A stretch of 64,000 bases of DNA, taken from the NCBI RefSeq assembly GCF_012221945.1, contig NZ_CP032549.1, forward strand, positions 620,001-684,000. The letters are read 5' to 3'. The translations under genes were made by a program, and so were the position numbers. Of the stretch, positions 58,077-64,000 are shown in pieces. This DNA is from Glutamicibacter mishrai (GTDB taxonomy: Bacteria; Actinomycetota; Actinomycetes; Actinomycetales; Micrococcaceae). Each line of letters begins with the position of its first letter. Position 1 is the first letter of the stretch. Below the pieces are notes generated by a model. It made no database searches and was not told the DNA's origin. It worked only from the letters and a program-made list of their open reading frames with translations.

Positions 58077-59276
58077 CTAGTTCTCGGGACGTTCTTCTTG
58101 CGGATATCCTGCGGTATTCGAGGAGAGGATGAATGCCACAACGATCAGCAGGGAGATGGAGCCCAGTGCAGGCAGCAAGCCGATGGCATGCGCCAGCAGG
58201 CCCAACAGCGGCGGGCCGCCGAGGAAGGCACCGTATCCGATGGTGGAGACTACTGCTACACGTGTCGCGGCGTGCAGCGGATCGTCGGAGGCCGCGCTCA
58301 TGGCCAGCGGGAAGGTCAAGGCAACGCCCATGCCCCAGATGGCCAGCGCAATGAAAGCCAACGGCAGGTTCTGGCCGAAGGCGAACAGCAGGACCCCAAT
58401 GAAGGCGCAAATGGCGCTCGCCCGGATCATGACGACCCGGCCAAGGCGCAGGATCAAGTCCCCGGAAAGCAGCCGGGTCAAGGTCATCGCGGTGACGAAC
58501 ACGCCGTAGCCGATAGCTCCGGTCGCTTCGCTGGTCCGGTACCCGTCGGCCAGTGCCAACGCGACCCAGTCCCCCGCAGCGCCTTCGGCGAGCGCCATGC
58601 CCAAGACCAGCACGCCGAGCAGCACGGTCTGCGGTTCGGTCCAGGCACGCTTGAGCGATGGCCCGTTAGAGGTGCGCGGGGTGCGGCTGTTGTCTTCGCC
58701 GAAGTACCGGGAGCTGTAGAGCACGGTGCCGATGATGATCAGGCCAATCAGCCCATAATGGTACTGCAGCGGCAGGCCAAGGCCAGCGGCCAGAGCGCCG
58801 ATCCCGGCACCGATCACGGTTCCGATGGAGAAGAATCCATGCAGGGCCGGCATGATGCTTTTGCCCAGGGCCCGCTCCATGGCCGCACCCTGGACGTTGG
58901 AGGCAACATTCCACGAGGCGGTGCCCAGCCCCTGGGTGAACAGGAAGATCCCGCAGGCCAGGGTGCTTCCCAGCACCCCGGTGCCGATGCCCACCAGCAA
59001 CAGGGATCCGCCGCCGATGGTCGCGGCAATGCGCATGACGTTGGCTGCGCCCAAGCGCAGCACCAGCTGTCCGGAGACCGAGACCGAGAGGAAGGATCCT
59101 GCGCTCATGCACAGCAGGAGCAGTCCGACATTGGCGTGGTCGAGGCCAAGCGCGTCGCGCACTGCCGGGAGCCGTGAGACCAATGCGGAGATCAGCAGTC
59201 CGCTGGCGAGGTAGGCAGCCATCAACGCATTGCGCCAGTGGGCCACTGGCGGCTGCGCAGTACCGGTTGGGTGCAT
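58077..59276 (-). CDS. MFS transporter
   Basis: The 399-residue product has the usual twelve hydrophobic segments in two halves, a loop with GRVVMIRASA after the seventh or eighth, and a polar central loop with YFGEDNSRTPRTSNGP. The substrate cannot be told. The ATG at 59276 gives MHPTGTAQPP and lies 2 nt after the stop of the HadB-like gene, so an earlier in-frame start inside that gene is not used. It is followed by murB. Confidence 0.88.
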   Translation of the reverse strand: MHPTGTAQPPVAHWRNALMAAYLASGLLISALVSRLPAVRDALGLDHANVGLLLLCMSAGSFLSVSVSGQLVLRLGAANVMRIAATIGGGSLLLVGIGTGVLGSTLACGIFLFTQGLGTASWNVASNVQGAAMERALGKSIMPALHGFFSIGTVIGAGIGALAAGLGLPLQYHYGLIGLIIIGTVLYSSRYFGEDNSRTPRTSNGPSLKRAWTEPQTVLLGVLVLGMALAEGAAGDWVALALADGYRTSEATGAIGYGVFVTAMTLTRLLSGDLILRLGRVVMIRASAICAFIGVLLFAFGQNLPLAFIALAIWGMGVALTFPLAMSAASDDPLHAATRVAVVSTIGYGAFLGGPPLLGLLAHAIGLLPALGSISLLIVVAFILSSNTAGYPQEERPEN

Positions 59277-59278
59277 TA

Positions 59279-59719
59279 TTAGAGCTGCACCACTGCTTGG
59301 CACTTGAGCAGTACCTTGCTGTCATTGGCGGTGACGGCCAAATCGATGCGGGCGGTGCGCTTCTCGCTATCCAGGGCGCCGACCTTGCCCTCGACAAGAA
59401 TGCTGGTGCCTTCGAAGTCGCTCGGGTTGCTGCCTTCCGGGTCTTCGACCACTACCGGCTTGGTGAAGCGGGTCTGGTAGTCGATGATGGCTCCGGGGTT
59501 CCCTACCCACTGCGAGACCAGGTCGATGACCGAGCCCATGGTGAACATACCGTGGGCAATCACCGATGGGAGCTCTACCTCTTTGGCGAAGCGTTCGTTC
59601 CAGTGGATGGGGTTGAAGTCCCCTGAGGCACCCGCGTAGCGCACGAGGTCCGCGCGGTTGACCTGTACGGTGTGGGAACCGATGGCCGTTCCCTTTTCAA
59701 GGCTTTCGAATTCGATCAT
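59279..59719 (-). CDS. MaoC-type hot-dog dehydratase, HadB-like
   Basis: The 146-residue product is a MaoC hot-dog domain with the hydratase 2 motif YAGASGDFNPIHWNERFA (residues 29-46), containing the catalytic Asp and His, and ELPSVIAHGMFTMG. In mycobacteria HadB pairs with HadA or HadC as the beta-hydroxyacyl-ACP dehydratase of FAS-II. Here mycolic acids are not expected, so another acyl dehydration is more likely. It follows the HadA-like gene by 2 nt. Confidence 0.9.
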   Translation of the reverse strand: MIEFESLEKGTAIGSHTVQVNRADLVRYAGASGDFNPIHWNERFAKEVELPSVIAHGMFTMGSVIDLVSQWVGNPGAIIDYQTRFTKPVVVEDPEGSNPSDFEGTSILVEGKVGALDSEKRTARIDLAVTANDSKVLLKCQAVVQL

Positions 59720-59721
59720 GC

Positions 59722-60168
59722 TTAGTCCTCAGCTCGTACCAGTAGCGATGAAATGGTGGTCGCGACCTTGTCGCCGGCCACGGTGGCGATTTCGGCGCGG
59801 GTGGTGATCATGGCGCCGGCGCCCATTTCGCGGACCTGGTCGACATGCAGTTCTGCCACCAGTTCGTCTCCGGCCACGATTGGACGGTGGTGGGTGAAAC
59901 GCTGGTCCGCGTGCACCACGCGGGAGAAGTCGATCCCGGAGGCCGGGTCGGCGATCAGCTGCGCGTCGGCGCGCTGGGCGATGATGATGGCGAAAGTCGG
60001 CGGGGCGACAACATCGGAGTAGCCCAATTCCTGGGCGGCCTGCACATCGAAGTGGGCTGGCGACGTGGCCTTGGTGGCGTGTGCGAATTCGCGGATCTTT
60101 TCTCGTCCTACCTGGTAGGACTCGCCGGCGGGGAATACGCGCCCCACCAGTTCGGGATTGATGCCCAT
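59722..60168 (-). CDS. FAS1-like/MaoC N-terminal dehydratase domain protein, HadA-like
   Basis: The 148-residue product starts MGINPELVGRVFPAGESYQVGREKIREFAHATK, the pattern of the N-terminal hot-dog subunit (FAS1-like dehydratase domain), and has VVAPPTFAIIIAQRADAQ and VVHADQRFTHHRPIVAGDEL. AGGAGA lies 6 nt before the ATG at 60168. It is the partner of the next gene; such subunits usually lack the catalytic motif and give substrate-binding shape. Confidence 0.9.
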   Translation of the reverse strand: MGINPELVGRVFPAGESYQVGREKIREFAHATKATSPAHFDVQAAQELGYSDVVAPPTFAIIIAQRADAQLIADPASGIDFSRVVHADQRFTHHRPIVAGDELVAELHVDQVREMGAGAMITTRAEIATVAGDKVATTISSLLVRAED

Positions 60169-60280
60169 GGATTCTCCTGAACGTTGTTGTAACTGAAGAT
60201 GACGTGCTGCAGCAAGTGTTCTCTGCCGTGGCCCGTCACCTGCCGTGTGGTCTTGGCTGAAACTATTGTGCGTCGTCGGC

Positions 60281-60538
60281 CTAGCGCTTGGAGGCGCGTG
60301 GAGCGGCCAGTCCGTTCTCGATGCGCCACTGGCGGGCGTCCTTGGCTCGGACAACCATGCCGGCGATATGGCAGAGCATGCCCACGAGCATGATGCCGAT
60401 GGCGGTGTATACCGTAGGCAAGGATGGAATGTTGGCTCCGATAATCGCCAGGATGATGCCGATTCCCATAATGGCCATAGCCGTGAAGACGAGCTTCTTA
60501 TAGCGCGGTGAGGCCGCTTCCCAAGGAGTGTTGGTCAT
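60281..60538 (-). CDS. Small two-span membrane protein
   Basis: The 85-residue product has two hydrophobic segments (about residues 15-36 and 41-64) and a basic tail RAKDARQWRIENGLAAPRASKR. I do not recognise a named family. It lies on the same strand as the two MaoC-type genes, 112 nt upstream of them. Confidence 0.75.
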   Translation of the reverse strand: MTNTPWEAASPRYKKLVFTAMAIMGIGIILAIIGANIPSLPTVYTAIGIMLVGMLCHIAGMVVRAKDARQWRIENGLAAPRASKR

Positions 60539-60628
60539 GAGTTCAAGTCTAGTTCAGCCCGCGCTTGAGCACTCAATGGTTATGCGGCATTTCCCCGTGA
60601 CTCCACCAACAGGTCAACTTTGGGATTC

Positions 60629-61570
60629 CTAGAACAGGGCCGACTGTTCCTCCCGGAATTCTCCGCGCTCCTCTGCAATGTCCACTTGCCGGGTTTTGAG
60701 CTCGGCGGCATCAAGCAGCCGCAAGGTTGTGCCTTCTCCGCTGTCGGCCATGATGCTTTGGCCCAGAACCCCGCGGATGCGCAGCTTGTGCCGGGATCCG
60801 GGCACAGGCGTGGACCATGCATGCAGGCTTCTGCTGTTCCAGGCATCAATCACCGAACGGGCGAAGCGTGGCTGTTCCCACAGCTCGTCACGCAGTTGGA
60901 CCCCATAGGTGTCCAGACCGCGTTGGGCAGCCAGGAAGTCACGGGCCTGGTTCGCGGCCTGCTGGTTGATGGCGTCAAGCTGCTGGTAGTCCAGTTCCCA
61001 GCCGACCAGTCCCTTGATCTTGGACTTTTGCCGCACCTGCTGGCTCAAGCCAACATGTTCTGTCACGAGGTCTTCCAGGACGCGGATGGCGGTACCGTCG
61101 TTGGCGCGCGCGATATAGCGGGCAATCACCGCGCCCTGCTGCGCCAAGCGAGTCCATTGGCTTTGGGTCGAGGTGGTTCCGACCTTGGTGGCTCCGTGGG
61201 CGAAGCTGGCGATATACAGGAAATGCGGTTGTTCTAGGTATTTGCGCATGCCTTCGGGGGCTTCACCGGTCTTGTGGAAGTGGTGCATGAATTTGGAGTG
61301 GTCCAGCCGGCGGCAGCTCTCGCACTGGGTGCCGGTGCGCAGGGCCTTGGTTTTGGGGCAGGGCAGGACATTGCGTGAACCGTCTCGATTCATGGTGATG
61401 TAGCCGAGGCAGAATTTCATCTCCCCGACATCCAAGCTCAGCGAGCGGTTCTGTTCAAGGTATTCGGTCTTCCAGTTCTCCGAGGTGCGCAACCGGAGCA
61501 TGGGCGCAGGTTCATGTTGCGAGTAGCTGATGCCGTGGCAGAGCTGCCGGGAAACGCTAGCGAGTTCCAT
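60629..61570 (-). CDS. DUF2797 protein with cysteine cluster
   Basis: The 313-residue product has a Cys-containing N-terminal region with FCLGYI, PCPKTKAL and CESCRRLDHSKF, which could bind a metal. A central segment HFLYIASFAHGATKVGTTS fits the DUF2797 pattern, which resembles GIY-YIG-like folds (KVG motif), and RVLEDLVTEHV follows. The ATG at 61570 with AGGAAGG 5 nt upstream is preferred over a TTG one codon earlier. The function of DUF2797 proteins is not established. Confidence 0.8.
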   Translation of the reverse strand: MELASVSRQLCHGISYSQHEPAPMLRLRTSENWKTEYLEQNRSLSLDVGEMKFCLGYITMNRDGSRNVLPCPKTKALRTGTQCESCRRLDHSKFMHHFHKTGEAPEGMRKYLEQPHFLYIASFAHGATKVGTTSTQSQWTRLAQQGAVIARYIARANDGTAIRVLEDLVTEHVGLSQQVRQKSKIKGLVGWELDYQQLDAINQQAANQARDFLAAQRGLDTYGVQLRDELWEQPRFARSVIDAWNSRSLHAWSTPVPGSRHKLRIRGVLGQSIMADSGEGTTLRLLDAAELKTRQVDIAEERGEFREEQSALF

Positions 61571-61622
61571 CAATACCTTCCTGGAGTTACCCCTCCAACC
61601 TTAGGGCACGCCGCAGTGTCGG

Positions 61623-62435
61623 CTACAGTCCTGCATGCTCCAGCATGTGGTGGCGTCCCGCTGGCAGGATCAGCGGTTTGAGCGTGCTCGGGTCGGCAAT
61701 CACCTGGCACTGCAGCCCGAACACTTCATGGACTACCTGCGCCGTGAGGATTTCTTCAGGCTTGCCCTGGGCGCGGATCGATCCGTCACGCAAGGCGATG
61801 AGGTGATCCGAATAGCGGGCCGCCAGATTCAAGTCGTGCAGCACCATCACCACGGTCGTCCCGCGTTGCCGGTTCAAGTCGGTGAGCAGATCCAGCACGT
61901 CCAGCTGGTGGCTGACGTCCAGGAAGGTGGTTGGCTCATCGAGCAGGAGGGTCTCGGTGCCTTGGGCCAGGGCCATGGCAATCCAGACGCGCTGGCGCTG
62001 GCCACCGGAAAGCTCGTCCACCGGGCGGTCAGCTAATTCCACTGTGTTGGTGACTTCGAGGGCTTCGGCCACCGCGGCATCGTCATCCTTGCTCCAGCGG
62101 GCAAAAAGCCCCTGGTGAGGTTGGCGGCCACGGCCCACGAGGTCTGCGACGGTGATGCCTTCTGGTGCGATGGGGTTTTGCGGCAGCAGGCCGAGCATCT
62201 TGGCCAGGGCCTTGGGCTGCATCCGGTGGATGTCTTTGCCATCTAGAAGCACCTGCCCTGCTTTAGGGCGCAGAAGCCTGGACATGGAGCGCAAGAGGGT
62301 GGATTTGCCGCAAGCGTTGGGCCCGACGATGCAGGTGATCTCGCCGGACGGGATAGCCAGTTCCAGGCCGTCGATGATGGTGCGTTCGCCGTATCCGACC
62401 TGCAGGTCTTGGACGGCCAGTTCACGAGGTGGCAT
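61623..62435 (-). CDS. ABC transporter ATP-binding protein, iron-siderophore type
   Basis: The 270-residue product is the ATPase of a FepC/FecE-type importer. It has the Walker A GPNACGKSTLLR (about residues 37-48), Q-loop LLPQNPIAPEG, the signature LSGGQRQRVWIAMAL, Walker B TLLLDEPTTFLD and HDLN. Its ATG overlaps the FecCD stop by one base. The matching substrate-binding protein is not in the window. Confidence 0.95.
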   Translation of the reverse strand: MPPRELAVQDLQVGYGERTIIDGLELAIPSGEITCIVGPNACGKSTLLRSMSRLLRPKAGQVLLDGKDIHRMQPKALAKMLGLLPQNPIAPEGITVADLVGRGRQPHQGLFARWSKDDDAAVAEALEVTNTVELADRPVDELSGGQRQRVWIAMALAQGTETLLLDEPTTFLDVSHQLDVLDLLTDLNRQRGTTVVMVLHDLNLAARYSDHLIALRDGSIRAQGKPEEILTAQVVHEVFGLQCQVIADPSTLKPLILPAGRHHMLEHAGL

Positions 62436-63535
62436 TAGAGGGAGCCTCCAGCACGATTGGTTCGGATGATGAGGTAGATCAGATACGGGGCGCCGAGCAC
62501 GCCGGTGATCACGCCCACTGGGAATCTGGTTCCCAAGAGGTATTGGCCGGCGAAATCGGCCACCAGCACGAGCAGCGCGCCGATCAGTGCCGCCGGGATG
62601 AGCTTTGATCCGCGGGCCCCGATCAGCCGGCTGGCGATGGGGCCGGAGAGGAAGGCCACGAACGCAATGGGGCCGGTGGCTGCGGTGGCGAAGGAGATCA
62701 GTCCGACGGCCGCCATGATCACCAGGATCCGGGTGCGTTCGACCCGCGTGCCCATGGCCGCCGCGGTGTCGTCGCCCATCTGGAGGCTGTCCAGGTATCT
62801 TGTCTGGCTCAGCAGCAACGGTCCGAGGATGCCCAGGGCGATCAGCGCTGGCAGGGTCTCAGCCCAGGTGCTGCCGTTAAGGCTTCCGGTGAGCCAGCGG
62901 GTGGCTTCTTGTAGGTCCCATTGCCCGGCCTGGGTCAGCACCCAGCTGATCAGCGATTCCAGCATCGCGGCTACGCCGATGCCAACCAGGATCAACCGCG
63001 TACCGGCGGCCCCGCCCTTATAGGAGAGCAGGTAGATCAGGGTTGCGATGAGCAGTCCTGCCACGATGGCGAAGACGGAGACCACGGTGCCCGAGAGCGA
63101 GAGGATGACAATCGCGAAGGCCGCCGCGGCGGAGGCGCCAGTACTGATGCCGATGACGTCGGGGCTGGCCAATGGATTGCGCAGCAGGGTCTGGAAGCTC
63201 ACTCCGGCCAGCCCGAAGCTCAAGCCGGCCACCAGGGCGATGGCGGTACGCGGCAGCCGCAGGGTGCCGACGGTGAAGCTTGCGCCCGGGACCTTGTGGC
63301 CAAGGATCACTTGCCATACCTGGGCTGGTGAATAATTGGTCTGGCCTAGGCACAGGCTGGCTATGACCACGGCCAGCACCAGCAGGCCGAGAATGGCAAT
63401 GATGATCCGGCGTTGCCTGGCGCGTTGCCCGCGGGCACTGCGCAGCTGGTTGATCAGGGCTTCGCGTTCGCCGGTGCTCGTGGTCGGTGCATGGTCCGAG
63501 GCCTGCGTTGTGGCCTGTGGAGTGGATGTGTTCAC
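62435..63535 (-). CDS. FecCD-family iron-siderophore permease
   Basis: The 366-residue product has a polar N-terminus and about nine to ten hydrophobic segments with the FecCD motifs RLPRTAIALVAGLSFGLAGVSFQTLLRNPLASPDVIG and ATGPIAFVAFLSGPIASRLIG. The start taken is GTG at 63535, which overlaps the upstream permease stop (GTGA). It pairs with that permease as the second transmembrane half, and with the ATPase at 61623-62435. Confidence 0.93.
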   Translation of the reverse strand: MNTSTPQATTQASDHAPTTSTGEREALINQLRSARGQRARQRRIIIAILGLLVLAVVIASLCLGQTNYSPAQVWQVILGHKVPGASFTVGTLRLPRTAIALVAGLSFGLAGVSFQTLLRNPLASPDVIGISTGASAAAAFAIVILSLSGTVVSVFAIVAGLLIATLIYLLSYKGGAAGTRLILVGIGVAAMLESLISWVLTQAGQWDLQEATRWLTGSLNGSTWAETLPALIALGILGPLLLSQTRYLDSLQMGDDTAAAMGTRVERTRILVIMAAVGLISFATAATGPIAFVAFLSGPIASRLIGARGSKLIPAALIGALLVLVADFAGQYLLGTRFPVGVITGVLGAPYLIYLIIRTNRAGGSL

Positions 63536-64000
63536 AGTTCTCGTACCTTTGAACGGCGCACCATGATAATGAAGACCGGCGCGCCAATCAGGGCGGTCAG
63601 GATGCCAACGTCGAGTTCTCCGGGCCGGGCGACGATGCGTCCGAGGATGTCGGAGAATACCAGCAAGCCAGCTCCTGCCAACGCGGAGAAGGGCAGGAGC
63701 CACCGCTGGTCAACGCCCACCAGCAGGCGGCACATATGCGGGACTACCAGTCCGACAAAACCGATCGGGCCTGCCATGGCGGTAGCGGCACCGCAGAGGA
63801 TGACCGCTGACAGCGCCGAGACGGCGCGGACCAGCATGACTTTTTCCCCGAGCCCTGCCGCGAGTTCATCGCCCAAGGCCAAGGAGTTCAGCGAATTGGC
63901 GCTGCCCATCGCAATGACAAGTCCCACGGCCAAGAAGGGCAGCATGGGCGCTACGTTGGCAAAGGTCGCGCCGCCGACGCCGCCAATTTGCCACGAACGG
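63532..64000 (-). CDS. FecCD-family iron-siderophore permease, cut by the window end
   Basis: The first permease of the importer enters at the right edge: the frame stays open from position 64000 to the stop at 63532, and its start is outside. The visible 156 residues include LAVGLVIAMGSANSLNSLALGDELA, ATAMAGPIGFVGLVVPHMCRLLVG and DILGRIVARPGELDVGILTALIGAPVFI, which are typical of the C-terminal half of FecCD proteins. Confidence 0.9.
   Translation of the reverse strand, partial: RSWQIGGVGGATFANVAPMLPFLAVGLVIAMGSANSLNSLALGDELAAGLGEKVMLVRAVSALSAVILCGAATAMAGPIGFVGLVVPHMCRLLVGVDQRWLLPFSALAGAGLLVFSDILGRIVARPGELDVGILTALIGAPVFIIMVRRSKVREL

Overview
The window carries the ribosomal-protein and RNA-polymerase supercluster of a high-GC Gram-positive bacterium. 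Protein sequences, gene order, a mycothiol synthase gene, GTG/TTG starts and moderate GC fit an actinobacterium of the Micrococcaceae (Arthrobacter/Glutamicibacter type). The genus is an inference from recognition, not from a search.

About positions 1-38300 read almost entirely on the minus strand. In the direction of transcription the order is trpT, secE, nusG, rplK, rplA, rplJ, rplL, then rpoB, rpoC, then rpsL, rpsG, fusA, tuf, then a very large polytopic membrane protein, then the S10 operon (rpsJ to rpsQ), the spc operon (rplN to rplO) and secY-adk. Strong hairpin terminators separate most of these units. Two insertions break the usual order: a minus-strand acyltransferase plus plus-strand ybaK between rplL and rpoB, and an araC-type regulator, a VOC protein and a membrane-anchored endonuclease/exonuclease/phosphatase protein between rpsQ and rplN.

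From 38300 to 56300 most genes are on the plus strand: a PLP aminotransferase, pfkA, a winged-helix regulator next to mshD, ppk with a NUDIX/histidine-phosphatase fusion, thyA-folA, and asd. Between them lies an envelope-stress module: a minus-strand PspC-histidine kinase and LuxR-type regulator, divergent from a three-gene operon of PspC/LiaF-like membrane proteins. ygfZ, a nitrobindin-like FABP gene, a 39-residue membrane microprotein and a polytopic membrane protein lie on the minus strand. From 56386 to the end, minus-strand genes encode a GNAT acetyltransferase, MurB, an MFS transporter, two hot-dog (MaoC-type) dehydratases, a small membrane protein, a DUF2797 protein and an iron-siderophore ABC transporter whose first permease is cut by the window end.

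The most unusual signals are non-coding. Three tandem hairpins with the same loop but different, base-paired stems lie between rplA and rplJ. Long perfect palindromes occur between rpoB and rpoC and after the aminotransferase gene. A cluster of dyads lies in the kinase/PspC divergent promoter, and several genes show leaderless-type promoters. No CRISPR array, insertion sequence or rRNA gene was seen.
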